From the NCBI GenBank assembly GCA_005885325.1, contig VAYX01000016.1:1-33985 (forward strand): DNA of 33,985 nucleotides, given 5' to 3'. Below are positions 7,414 through 15,700 of this stretch, one piece after another. The position numbers were made by a program, and so were the translations under genes. The notes below the pieces were generated by a model. The model ran no database searches and was not told the origin of the DNA. It was given only the letters and a program-made list of their open reading frames with translations. This stretch comes from Actinomycetota bacterium (GTDB lineage Bacteria; Actinomycetota; UBA4738; HRBIN12). The stretch's first letter is position 1. Every line of letters begins with the position of its first letter.

Positions 7414-7962
7414 CTAGCCCTTGCTCTCGGCGTCGACCGCGGCGGTCTCGGGGACCTCCACCGGCTCCGCCTCGGCCGCTTCGGGCGCCTCCTCCGCGGG
7501 CTGCGGCTCGGCCGCGTCCGCCCCATCGGCGGTTACCTCGGCGAGGTCGGGCTCGGCAGTCGTCTCCCGGATCTCTGCCTCGACCGCGGTGGTCTGCGCG
7601 GCCGCAAGCTCCTCCGGGCCGACCCGGCGCTCGCGGATCCGGGCCTTCTTGCCCCGCAGCTCCCGCAGGTAGTACAGCTTGGCCCGGCGCACCTTCCCTC
7701 GGGTCACCACCTCGAGCTTGCCGATGGATGGCGAATGGACGGGGAACGTTCGCTCCACGCCGACGCCGAAGGACACCTTGCGGACGGTGAACGTCTCCTG
7801 GAGGCCGCCGCCCTGGCGGCGGATCACGACGCCCTGGAACACCTGGATGCGCTCGCGGCCGGCCTCGACGACGCGCACGTGCACACGCACGGTGTCGCCC
7901 GGTCGAAAGGGTGGGATGTCCGCGCGCAGGTAGGCCTTGTCGACGAGATCGGTCTTGTTCAT
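7414..7962 (-). CDS. rplS: 50S ribosomal protein bL19 with long acidic C-terminal tail
   Basis: A 182-residue bL19, which sits at the 30S-50S interface. Residues 1-113 are a full normal bL19: DIPPFRPGDTVRVHVRVVE, RIQVFQGVVIRRQGGG, ETFTVRKVSFGVGVERTFPV, then KLEVVTRGKVRRAKLYYLRE. Residues 114-182 are an extra tail rich in Ala, Glu, Pro and Asp, with no predicted fold and no counterpart in the usual 110-120 residue protein. Codon use looks continuous, with no frameshift. The ATG at 7960-7962 has no Shine-Dalgarno, but a TAGCAT -10-like element lies 12 nt upstream. It heads the rplS-lepB-rnhB-DUF2469 series. The tail may be an intrinsically disordered addition peculiar to this lineage. Confidence 0.96.
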   Translation of the reverse strand: MNKTDLVDKAYLRADIPPFRPGDTVRVHVRVVEAGRERIQVFQGVVIRRQGGGLQETFTVRKVSFGVGVERTFPVHSPSIGKLEVVTRGKVRRAKLYYLRELRGKKARIRERRVGPEELAAAQTTAVEAEIRETTAEPDLAEVTADGADAAEPQPAEEAPEAAEAEPVEVPETAAVDAESKG

Positions 7963-7974
7963 GGCGGGAGCCTG

Positions 7975-7980
7975 ATGCTA
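7975..7980 (-). promoter_or_regulatory. Candidate -10 element (TAGCAT) of rplS, near-leaderless
   Basis: TAGCAT on the minus strand fits the actinobacterial TANNNT -10 motif and lies 12 nt before the rplS ATG. No Shine-Dalgarno fits in between and no good -35 is seen. The same spacing and the same hexamer precede smc. A leader of only about 5 nt would result. Confidence 0.4.
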
Positions 7981-8045
7981 CCAGGACGGCGAGCCTGGGT
8001 CGCTCGAAACGGTCCGGATGTGACCGGCGGGCTCGCGGGCGGGAC

Positions 8046-8147
8046 TCAGGTCACCACGAACGTGCCGTGCATGAAGGGATGGATATCGCACTGGAAGTAG
8101 TAGAGGCCTCGAGGAAGGGCGTGCAGATGGTAGACGAACCCGCTATC
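8046..8147 (-). pseudogene. Remnant of a cupredoxin (blue-copper) domain, C-terminal third
   Basis: The minus-strand frame ending at the TGA at 8046-8048 encodes 33 residues that read as the end of a plastocyanin-like domain: HLHALPRGLYYFQCDIHP then FMHGTFVVT. CDIHPFM gives the C-x2-H-x2-M copper-ligand pattern of secreted cupredoxins, and GLYYFQC...GTFVV are the last two beta strands. The frame has no start codon of its own; upstream it runs into trmD in a different frame, and the likeness stops near the trmD stop. It is therefore a truncated leftover, not an expressible gene. Chance resemblance is possible but unlikely, given the ordered strand-ligand-strand pattern. It fills most of the 183-nt gap between rplS and trmD. 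Confidence 0.6.
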
Positions 8148-8817
8148 AGCGTTCCAGCAGATCCGGACGGTTGCGGCGGGTCTTCTCCTCGGCGGCCTCG
8201 CGTCGCCACCGCTCGACCTCGGCGTGGTTTCCCGAGAGCAGCACGTCCGGAACCGCCATCCCCCGGAACTCGCTCGGGCGGGTGTAGTGGGGGTGGTCCA
8301 GGTGACCGTCCTCGAACGACTCCCGCTCGAGCGACTCCTCCTTGCCCACGACGCCCGGGATCAGGCGGGTCACCGCCTCGAGCACGACGAGTGCCGGGAT
8401 CTCGCCTCCCGACAGCACGTAGTCGCCGATGGAGACCTCTTCGGCCGGGAGGCCCTCGACGACGCGTTCGTCGACGCCCTCGTACCGGCCGCTGATCAGC
8501 ACCAGCCGGGGCTCCTTCGCCAGGTCACGGACGAGGGCCTGGTCCAGCCGGCGCCCGGCAGGCGACAGCACGATCACGCGCTTGGTTCCCTCTCCCAGCG
8601 ATTCCACCGCGGCGAACACCGGCTCGGGCTTCAGCACCATGCCCGGTCCGCCGCCGTAGGGTTCGTCGTCCACCTGGCGATGCCTGTCGGTGGCGAAATC
8701 GCGGATGTCGTGGACCCTCACGTCGATGATGCCGGCCTCGATGGCCTTGCCCAGCAGGCTCTCGCGCAGCGGGCCCTCGACGATGGTGGGGAAGATGGTG
8801 AACACGTCGATCCGCAC
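8146..8817 (-). CDS. trmD: tRNA (guanine-N1-)-methyltransferase
   Basis: A 223-residue SPOUT methyltransferase making m1G37 in tRNAs read by CNN/proline-type anticodons, which prevents +1 frameshifting. It opens with MRIDVFTIFPTIVEGPL, the classic TrmD N-terminus, followed by RDFATDRHRQVDDEPYGGGPGMV. The trefoil-knot SAM site is LISGRYEGVDERV and SIGDYVLSGGE. The C-terminal domain contains LDHPHYTRP and VPDVLLSGNHAEVERWRRE. Length is somewhat short but within the family. The GTG at 8815-8817 has no Shine-Dalgarno; a TAGCCT -10-like element sits 6 nt upstream, suggesting a leaderless mRNA. Two stops in a row (TGA, TAG) end the gene. rimM lies 146 nt upstream with nothing recognisable between. 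Confidence 0.96.
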   Translation of the reverse strand: MRIDVFTIFPTIVEGPLRESLLGKAIEAGIIDVRVHDIRDFATDRHRQVDDEPYGGGPGMVLKPEPVFAAVESLGEGTKRVIVLSPAGRRLDQALVRDLAKEPRLVLISGRYEGVDERVVEGLPAEEVSIGDYVLSGGEIPALVVLEAVTRLIPGVVGKEESLERESFEDGHLDHPHYTRPSEFRGMAVPDVLLSGNHAEVERWRREAAEEKTRRNRPDLLER

Positions 8818-8823
8818 ACGCGC

Positions 8824-8829
8824 AGGCTA
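8824..8829 (-). promoter_or_regulatory. Candidate -10 element (TAGCCT) of trmD, leaderless
   Basis: TAGCCT on the minus strand lies 6 nt before the trmD GTG, the spacing at which transcription would start on the start codon itself. No Shine-Dalgarno is visible. The 146-nt rimM-trmD gap upstream gives room for a promoter, but I see no clear -35. Confidence 0.4.
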
Positions 8830-8963
8830 GCAGCGCCCGATCAAGCGGCGGGGCGGGCATGGCAGGCGCGCGTTCGGCGACGTCTATGGCGATCGGCTGC
8901 GGATACCCCGCCGGCGCATCGAAACATCACGCGTCCCCGTTCGGTTCCCGCAACGGTCCCTCA

Positions 8964-9479
8964 TCAGCTGGCCTCCGGGACGGTGAGGCCGGGGACCTCG
9001 CGGACCACGATGCGCTTGCCCGCCGTGTCCACTGCGACGATCACGTCCTTCAGGGCCGGGATCAGCGTCTCGCGGTCATCCGATACCGCGCTCCACACAT
9101 CGTTCGCCGCCGTATGGATGACCTCTCGCACCGTTCCCAGCGATCGGCCCGACTCGGTGACGACCTCGCAGCCCACCAGCTGGTGATCCCACCAGGAGCC
9201 GTCGGGAAGCTCCGGGGAGGCTGACTCGGGCACCATGAGGACGCTTCGGGCCAGCCGTTCGGCCGCGGTCCGGTCGGGGACCTCGCGGAACTTCACCAGC
9301 AGGCCACTGCGATGGCGCCGCGCGGACTCGACGGTGAGCACCCGTCCGTCCTCCAGGTAGACCACCGCCCCGTCGGCGAATCGCCCTTCGACCTCCGACA
9401 GCACCAGGACGGAGAGCTCGCCCTTCAGGCCGTGGGGCCGGGTGATGCGGCCGACCACGACGGTCGGCTCGCGGTTCAT
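8964..9479 (-). CDS. rimM: 16S rRNA processing protein RimM
   Basis: A 171-residue RimM, the 30S maturation factor that binds ribosomal protein uS19 and helps fold the 16S 3' domain. The N-terminal RimM domain (about 1-85) starts VVVGRITRPHGLKGELSVLV, the family signature. The C-terminal PRC-barrel (about 95-168) includes DHQLVGCEVVTESGRSLGTV, TAANDVWSA and LIPALKDVIVAVD. The ATG at 9477-9479 overlaps the khpA stop (ATGA), so the two are coupled. The rpsP-khpA-rimM-trmD order is the standard one in Gram-positive bacteria. Nothing is unusual in the protein. Confidence 0.96.
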   Translation of the reverse strand: MNREPTVVVGRITRPHGLKGELSVLVLSEVEGRFADGAVVYLEDGRVLTVESARRHRSGLLVKFREVPDRTAAERLARSVLMVPESASPELPDGSWWDHQLVGCEVVTESGRSLGTVREVIHTAANDVWSAVSDDRETLIPALKDVIVAVDTAGKRIVVREVPGLTVPEAS

Positions 9480-9712
9480 CCCGGGTCGACGATCTCGACC
9501 GCGGCGTGGACCCCTTCGCGGATGGCCGCCGCCTTCACCACCTGGCGAATGGCTCGGGCCGTTCGTCCGCCCTTGCCGATGACCTTGCCCATGTCCTCGG
9601 GATCCACGGTGAGCTGGAGGAGGATCCCGCGATCGTCGTGAACCTCGTTCACCTCGACCGCGTCGGGGTTCTCGACGAGCTCCCTCGCGATGTACTCGAG
9701 GAGCTCCTTCAC
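9476..9712 (-). CDS. khpA: KH-domain RNA-binding protein KhpA
   Basis: A 78-residue single KH-domain protein. KhpA pairs with KhpB/EloR in other Gram-positive bacteria, and the complex affects cell-wall growth and binds many RNAs. The sequence starts VKELLEYIARELVENPDAV, and the RNA-binding GxxG loop is in MGKVIGKGGRTARAIRQVV. It ends with HAAVEIVDPG. The GTG at 9710-9712 shares four bases with the rpsP stop (GTGA), and the end shares four with rimM, so rpsP, khpA and rimM are translated as a chain. M. tuberculosis Rv2908c is the positional equivalent. No khpB partner is in the window. Confidence 0.94.
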   Translation of the reverse strand: MKELLEYIARELVENPDAVEVNEVHDDRGILLQLTVDPEDMGKVIGKGGRTARAIRQVVKAAAIREGVHAAVEIVDPG

Positions 9713-9993
9713 GAAGCCGCCTTGCTCTCCTTCTTCTCCGACTGGAACTTCTCCCAGATGCCCGCCTTGGTCAGCAGCACCTGGACCGCTTGGCTCGGCT
9801 GCGCGCCCTTTCGGAGCCACTCCATGGCCCGGGCCTCGTCGATGTCGATCAGCGACGGATCCTCGAGCGGGTGGTACTTCCCGATGTTCTCGATGAACCG
9901 GCCATCGCGCGGGCTCCGCTGGTCGGCCACCACCACCCGAAAGAAGGGACGCTTCTTGGCCCCCATCCGCCGCAACCTGATCCTCGTCGTCAT
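9709..9993 (-). CDS. rpsP: 30S ribosomal protein bS16
   Basis: A 94-residue bS16 needed for 30S assembly. It has the family opening TTRIRLRRMGAKKRPFFRVV, followed by ADQRSPRDGRFIENIGKYHP and ARAMEWLRKGAQPSQAVQVLL. The C-terminus ends in a short Lys/Glu-rich tail. The ATG at 9991-9993 is preceded by AAGGAAC, a good ribosome site. The ffh stop is 12 nt upstream and khpA overlaps downstream by 4 nt. Length and motifs are ordinary. Confidence 0.97.
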   Translation of the reverse strand: MTTRIRLRRMGAKKRPFFRVVVADQRSPRDGRFIENIGKYHPLEDPSLIDIDEARAMEWLRKGAQPSQAVQVLLTKAGIWEKFQSEKKESKAAS

Positions 9994-10005
9994 CCCGTTC
10001 CTTCT

Positions 10006-11343
10006 CTACGAGATCCCCGGCAGGCCCGGGATCTTCAGACCCCGCTTGCCCCCGAGCATCGTCCGCATCATCTTCCGGGCCCCGTCGAACTCCTTCAGCA
10101 GGGAGTTCACGTCGGCCGTGGTGGTCCCGGAGCCGCGGGCGATCCTCAGGCGCCGGGACCCACCGATGATAGCGGGGTTGCGGCGCTCCTCGGGGGTCAT
10201 GGAGCAGATGACGGCCTCCGCCCGGGCCATCTGGCGCTCGTCCACCTGGCCGGCCAGGTCCTTCAGCGCGTCCTTGCCCCCGGGGATCCCGGGAAGCATG
10301 GCCAGCAGATCCTGGAGCGGCCCGAGCTTTCGCATCTCGCGCATCTGCACCAGGAAGTCCTCCAACGTGAACTGGGCCGTGGCCATCTTCTCCGCGGCCT
10401 CCTTGGCCTTGTCGGCGTCGAGGTTCTCCTGGGCCCGGTCGATGAGCGTGAGCACGTCGCCCATCCCCAGGATCCTGGAGGCCATGCGGTCCGGATAGAA
10501 CGGCTCGAGGTCGGCGGGGCGCTCCCCCGTCCCGGCGAAGAAGACCGGGCGTCCGGTGACGGCGGTGATCGAGAGCGCCGCCCCGCCCCGAGCATCGCCG
10601 TCGAGCTTGGTGAGGATGAACCCGGTCGTGTCGACCTCGCGCATGAACGCGCGGGCCTGGACCACGGCGTCCTGGCCGGTCATGGCGTCGGAGGCCATCA
10701 GCACGTGATGGGGCTTGATCGCGTCCTTCACCCGCCGGGCCTCCTTCATCATCTCCTCGTCCACGTGAAGCCGGCCCGCCGTGTCGACGATGACCACGTC
10801 GAGCCCCTCCCGCTCGGCCTGCTTCAGGCCCGCCTTGGCCACCTTGACGGGATCCGCGCCGTCGGAGGCCACCGGGACGCCGACCTCTGCCCCCAAGGTG
10901 AACAGCTGCTCGACGGCCGCGGGCCGCTGGAGGTCCGCGGCGACGAGCAGCGGGTGCTTGCCCTTCTCCTTCAGCATCCGGGCGAGCTTGGCGGAGGCCG
11001 TGGTCTTGCCCGAGCCCTGAACCCCGGCCATCATCACCACCGCGGGCTTGGCCGAGGGAAGGGTGAACGCGGATTGCGTCCCTCCCATCGTTGCCTGGAG
11101 CTCCTCCCGCACCACCTTGATGACCTGCTGTGCTGGGGTCAGGCTCTTCATCACCTCTTCGGAGAGCGCTCGCTTCCTGACCCTTGCCAGGAGCTCGTCG
11201 GCCACCTCGACCGACACGTCCGCGTCCAGCAGGGCGGTCCGCATGTCGGCCAGCGCGTTGTCCACCTGCTTGGGATGCAGCTTGCCCCGCGACCGAAGCT
11301 TCTTGAAGATCCCGTCCAGCTGTTGTGTCAGCGTGTCGAACAC
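10006..11343 (-). CDS. ffh: Signal recognition particle GTPase Ffh
   Basis: A 445-residue SRP54 homologue that binds signal sequences and 4.5S RNA and delivers ribosomes to FtsY. The N domain (1-95) contains LADMRTALLDADVS. The G domain has the P-loop GVQGSGKTT (107-115), DLQRPAAVEQL, VDTAGRL, LTKLDGDARGG and the closing GTGE motif. The M domain runs from about 325, with FTLEDFLVQM and methionine-rich helices, and ends in the basic KRGLKIPGLPG segment. The GTG at 11341-11343 directly abuts the stop of the receiver protein (TAGGTG, no gap), so expression is tied to that gene. The 4.5S RNA gene itself is not in the window. Confidence 0.97.
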   Translation of the reverse strand: MFDTLTQQLDGIFKKLRSRGKLHPKQVDNALADMRTALLDADVSVEVADELLARVRKRALSEEVMKSLTPAQQVIKVVREELQATMGGTQSAFTLPSAKPAVVMMAGVQGSGKTTASAKLARMLKEKGKHPLLVAADLQRPAAVEQLFTLGAEVGVPVASDGADPVKVAKAGLKQAEREGLDVVIVDTAGRLHVDEEMMKEARRVKDAIKPHHVLMASDAMTGQDAVVQARAFMREVDTTGFILTKLDGDARGGAALSITAVTGRPVFFAGTGERPADLEPFYPDRMASRILGMGDVLTLIDRAQENLDADKAKEAAEKMATAQFTLEDFLVQMREMRKLGPLQDLLAMLPGIPGGKDALKDLAGQVDERQMARAEAVICSMTPEERRNPAIIGGSRRLRIARGSGTTTADVNSLLKEFDGARKMMRTMLGGKRGLKIPGLPGIS

Positions 11344-11739
11344 CTAGCCGCTCCCCTCCGTGGGGGCCAACACCTTCTCCACCGTCCGAAGGAGCGCCAG
11401 CGGGCTGAACGGTTTGGTGAAGTACTCGTCGGCGCCGAGCGAGAGGACGTATTCACGGCCTTCCTCGCCCACCGCGGTCACGATGATCACGCGGACGTCC
11501 GCCGTCTCGGGCGCCGACTTCAGCTCCTTCAGTACCTCCGCGCCGCTCGGGCCGGGGATGTTGAGGTCCAGGAACATGAGGTCCGGTGGCCGGTCCCGGG
11601 CCATGGCCAGGGCGGCCTGCCCGTCACTCGCCTCACGGATGTCGAACCCCTCGTGCTCCAGGACCATCCGCATCGCTTCCCGCATCGTCGGATGGTCCTC
11701 CACGATGAGGATGTCCGCCTTCGCCACGCCCTCAGCCAC
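11344..11739 (-). CDS. Single-domain response regulator (CheY-like receiver) inside the SRP operon
   Basis: A receiver domain with no output domain, about 131 residues. All phosphorylation residues are present: the acidic pair in ILIVEDHPTMREAM, the acceptor Asp in LMFLDLNIPGPSG, the Thr in VIIVTAVG and the Lys in DEYFTKPFSP. The GTG at 11737-11739 begins one base after the ftsY stop, with a G-rich run upstream. Alternatives are a TTG at 11749-11751 and a GTG at 11725-11727. The stop abuts the ffh start with no spacing, so it must be co-transcribed with ftsY and ffh. No histidine kinase is in the window. Such proteins shuttle phosphate or contact another protein directly; its partner cannot be read from sequence. 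The position between ftsY and ffh is unusual. Confidence 0.92.
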   Translation of the reverse strand: MAEGVAKADILIVEDHPTMREAMRMVLEHEGFDIREASDGQAALAMARDRPPDLMFLDLNIPGPSGAEVLKELKSAPETADVRVIIVTAVGEEGREYVLSLGADEYFTKPFSPLALLRTVEKVLAPTEGSG

Positions 11740-11740
11740 G

Positions 11741-12745
11741 TCAGCCCCCAAGGATCCGTTCGGCGAAGGCCCGGGAGTCGAACGCCTGGAGATCGTCGAT
11801 CCGCTCGCCCGTCCCCACCAGCTTGACCGGGACCCCCAACCCCTCGCGAACAGCGAGCACGATACCGCCCTTCGCCGTCCCGTCGAGCTTCGCCAGGGCC
11901 ACGCCGGTCACGTCCACCGCGCTGGCGAAGGCTTCGGCCTGTGCGATGCCGTTCTGTCCGGTAGTCGCGTCCAGGACCAGCAGCACCTCGTCCACGGTTC
12001 CGGCGGCCTTCTCCAGCACGCGTTTGACCTTCTGGAGCTCGTCCATCAGTGGCGTGCGGGTGTGCAGCCGTCCCGCCGTGTCCACGAGCAGGACGTCGAC
12101 GTCGCGGGCCCGAGCGGACTCCACGGCGTCGAAGGCAACCGCGCCGGGGTCGGCCCCCCGCTGCTGCGCGATCAACTGAACGTTCGCTCGTCTGGCCCAG
12201 GCATCGAGTTGCTCGGCGGCGGCTGCCCGGAACGTGTCGGTGTTCGCCACGCTCACCTTGCGGCCCTCCCGGGCCAGGCGGGCGGCGAGCTTGCCGATGG
12301 TCGTGGTCTTCCCGGCGCCGTTGACCCCGACGACGAGGACCACCCCCAGGCGACCCGAGGGAAGGCGGAGGGCCCCGTCCTCCCCCAGGAGGCCCACGAT
12401 CTCCTCCCGAAGCAGGTCCTCGGGGTCGGCGCCCACCTCGTAGCGGTCACGGATGTCCCGCACCATCCGAGAGGCCGCAGCCGGGCCGACGTCGGCCTTC
12501 AGCAGGAGGTCCTCGAGCCGGTTCCACTCGTCCCCGCCGGGCGTCCCACCGGTCAGGAGGGCTCGGGCCCTCGCCCCCAGGCCGTCGCTCCGGCGGCGAG
12601 CCGGCGACGGCGCCTCCGCCGCCGGCATCGATGACGGTGGAGCTGCGGCCGGGGCACGGCCGCGTCGCGACACGGCCGTGACGATGCCCGCGACGACGAT
12701 CGCGACGACGGCGACGATGAACAGGCCGACGATCAGGACGTCCAC
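11741..12745 (-). CDS. ftsY: Signal recognition particle receptor FtsY
   Basis: A 334-residue SRP receptor GTPase that docks Ffh-ribosome complexes at the membrane. An N-terminal membrane segment (VLIVGLFIVAVVAIVVAGIV, 3-22) anchors it, then a short Ala/Pro linker leads to the N domain (about 52-125). The G domain has the P-loop GVNGAGKTTT (140-149), the DTFRAAAAEQL insertion-box motif, VDTAGRLHT, LVLDATTGQN and ALAKLDGTAKGG. The GTG at 12743-12745 starts 11 nt after the smc stop. The single membrane anchor is the actinobacterial arrangement, in place of the long acidic A domain of E. coli. The receiver gene follows 1 nt after the stop. Confidence 0.96.
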   Translation of the reverse strand: MDVLIVGLFIVAVVAIVVAGIVTAVSRRGRAPAAAPPSSMPAAEAPSPARRRSDGLGARARALLTGGTPGGDEWNRLEDLLLKADVGPAAASRMVRDIRDRYEVGADPEDLLREEIVGLLGEDGALRLPSGRLGVVLVVGVNGAGKTTTIGKLAARLAREGRKVSVANTDTFRAAAAEQLDAWARRANVQLIAQQRGADPGAVAFDAVESARARDVDVLLVDTAGRLHTRTPLMDELQKVKRVLEKAAGTVDEVLLVLDATTGQNGIAQAEAFASAVDVTGVALAKLDGTAKGGIVLAVREGLGVPVKLVGTGERIDDLQAFDSRAFAERILGG

Positions 12746-12756
12746 GGGGATACAGG

Positions 12757-15700
12757 CTACTCGGTGGCCGCGTCCGGACCGTGCAACACGGCGACAGCAT
12801 CGCCGGGTTCGGCCGTAGGCCCTTCGCCCGGCATCTCCAGGCGCTGCCCCACCACCCTCGAGGTCCCCTCCTTGCTCATCGAGACCCCGTACATCATCTG
12901 CGCGACCTCCATCGTCCGCTTCTGGTGCGTCACGATCAGCACCTGGGAGTCGTCGACGAATCCCCTGATCAGCTGGAGGAACCGGTGCAGGTTCACGTCG
13001 TCGAGAGCCGGCTCGACCTCGTCCATCAGGTAGAACGGGCTCGGCCTGGCCTTGAAGATGGCGAACAGGAAGGCGAGCGCGGTGAGCGCCCGCTCACCGC
13101 CGGACAGGAGCGAGATGCGCTTCACCCGCTTACGGCCCGGGCGAGCCTCGATCTCGATCCCGGTGGCCAGGATGTCCTCCGGCTCGGTGGCCACGAGCCG
13201 TCCCTCTCCTCCGGGGAAGAGCTCCTGGAACAACGCCTCGAAGGAGGACGCCACGTCACGGTAGGCGGCGGCAAACGTGGTGGCGATCTCCTCGTCGATC
13301 CGGGCGACGACCTGCATCAGGTCTCGCCGGGCCTTCCGGACGTCGTCGAGCTCCCTGGCCATGAAGTCGTGACGCTCCGAAAGGGCCTCGAACTCCCCGC
13401 CGGCGAGCAGGTTCACCCGGCCCAGGAGGGCCAGCCGGCGCTGCACGAGCTCGGCGCGCCGCTCGATGGACTGGGCCGACTCGTCCGTTCCCAAGCTCGC
13501 GACCGCCTGCTCCGGTTCCGCCTGGTGCCCCTCCCGTAGCAACCGCTCCGCGTCGCGGACCCTGCGCTCCAGATCGCCGCGAACCCGGTCCTCTTCCTCG
13601 TACTCCTCTCGGAGCCGTTCCAGCTCCTGGGAAGCCTCCCGCCAGGCTCGGTTGACCCCGGCTTCGCCTTCGGTCGCCTCGCGCTCGGCCTCGGCTGCCT
13701 CGTCCCGCCGAGCCCCAGCCGATTCCATTGCGGCCTCGGCGGCGACGAGGCGTTGGTCGGCGTGGCCCCGTTCGATGCCCGCGGCGTCGAGCGCCGCCGA
13801 AAGCGCGTCCGGGTCCTGCGCTGCGAGCGTCGCGCGCTCGGCGCGAACCGAGGTCAGCCGAGCGGAGATCCCGGCCCGGTCTCGCCGCAGGGTCTCCACC
13901 GCGACCCGGTGCTGGATCGGCGGCTCCGGGGCCCTCGGGAGGTTCGGCAGCACATGGGTGGCAGGCTCGGCCGCGGACAGCCGGTCTCGCCAGGCCGCGG
14001 CCGCGTCCTCCACCCCGGCCAGGCGTTGGCCCTGGCTCTCCTCCTCCCGGGCCAGCGCGTTCGCCTCGGTCTCCAGACGAGCCATGGCCTCGGCGGCGCG
14101 CGTGATCTCGGCGTCGGACTGCTCGAGCCGGGCGGCGAGCCGCTCGAACTCCGCCGCCGCCTGTCCCAGCCGGTGGCGCGCGGGCCGGGCCGCCGACAGG
14201 GTCCGCGCCAGGTCGTGTTCGACCCTTGCCAGCTCGCGCGCGATCTCGTCCCCCCGGGACGTTGATGCGGCGGTTCGGATGAACGCCGGACCGATCAGCA
14301 CACCGTCGGCGGTGACGAACGCGCATTTGGGATGGGTTTGGTGCTTCGCCACGGCCTCCTCGAGCGAGTCCGCGATGTAGATGTCCTTCAGGACCGTCGA
14401 AACGAGCCCGCGAGCGGCGGGATCGGCCGACACGATCGAGAGCAGGGTGCGTTCCTCGGGCAGCACGAAGGACGCGGGGCCTCCGCCGGCGACGGCGAGC
14501 GTCGCGCCCTCGCCGTTCGGAGCCTCCTCGATCGCGACGTCCATGTCCGCGTAGACGACCGCGTCGGCGAAGGGGCCGAGGCCCGCGACGAGCGCGCGCT
14601 CCCAGCCATCCTCGACCTCGACCAGTCTGCCCAGCAGCCCCACGGCCCGGTTGGCACGCGACGCGAGGAACCGGGACCCGGGGGTCTCCTCCAGGTCGGC
14701 CTTCCGCGCCTCCAGCAGCTCCCGCCGCGCGAGGAACCGCCGCTCGGCCTCTTCGAGCTCCGCCACCCGCCGGGCGAGCTCCGTCCGTTCCCCATCCAGC
14801 GCTGCTTTGCGTTCGGAGACCGGCGCGCTCTCCCCGTCGAGCCGCTCGATCTCCTCGCCCAGCCGGGCCCGCTCGGCTTCCACCGCCGCGCGTCGTTCGC
14901 GTACCTGCCCCAGGTGCTCCTCCAGGCGCGCCCGCTCGCGTTCGTGCGAGGCCAGCGAGGCTCTGAGCGTCTCCATCTCCGCCCGGTGGGCCGCGGCTTC
15001 CTCGGAGATCCGGCGGCGCTCCTCCTCCACGAGCCGCCGCGTCTCGATGGCCTCGCGGAATCCCCGCTCCGCCTCGTCGAGCTCGCGCTCGCGCTGCTCG
15101 AGCTCCACGGCCACCTCACCCAACCGCGCCTCCATGCGGGCCGAGTCCTCGTCCATCGCCGTCAGGCGGGCGTGCCGCGAGGCTTCGGCGGCCAGCTGCG
15201 TGCGCGCCATGGACTCGGCTTCCACGGCCGTGCGAAGCGCGCGCTCAGCGGAGGATTTCTCCTCCTGGGTCTGCCGGAGCACGGCCTCGGCCTCCTGGAG
15301 CGCCCACACCGCCCTGGCCCGCGCGTCCGCCGCGCTCGCCACGTCCTGGTCGAGCGAGTCCAGCAGCTCTCGAGCCCCCTTCCGCCGCTCGAGACCCTCG
15401 TCCCACCCTCCGGTTCGCCGATCACGCTCCGCCAGGAGGTCCCGCAGCCGTGCCGCAGCGAGCTTCACGGCCACCGCGTCCGCTTCGGCCGTCAGCTCCT
15501 CATGGCGGTGCGCCATCTCGGCCTGCTGCTTCAGCGGCTTCAGCTGGCGCCGGAGCTCGGCCAGGACGTCGGACAGCCGGACCAGGTCCTGCTCCAGGCC
15601 GGCCAGCTTGCGCTCGGCGCGCTCGCGCCGCCGCCGGTGCTTGGCGATGCCCGCGGCCTCCTCGATGTACTGACGGCGCTCCTCCGGCCGGACCGTGAGC

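Noticed and set aside
8818..8963. The 146-nt rimM-trmD gap as a possible RNA gene or riboswitch
   Set aside because: No convincing extended stem or known motif beyond the trmD -10 candidate.
9790..11826. A 678-codon plus-strand frame across rpsP, ffh and the receiver gene
   Set aside because: Antisense to well-recognised genes, composition dominated by Arg, Gly, Leu and His, and no domain. It arises from GC-rich third positions.
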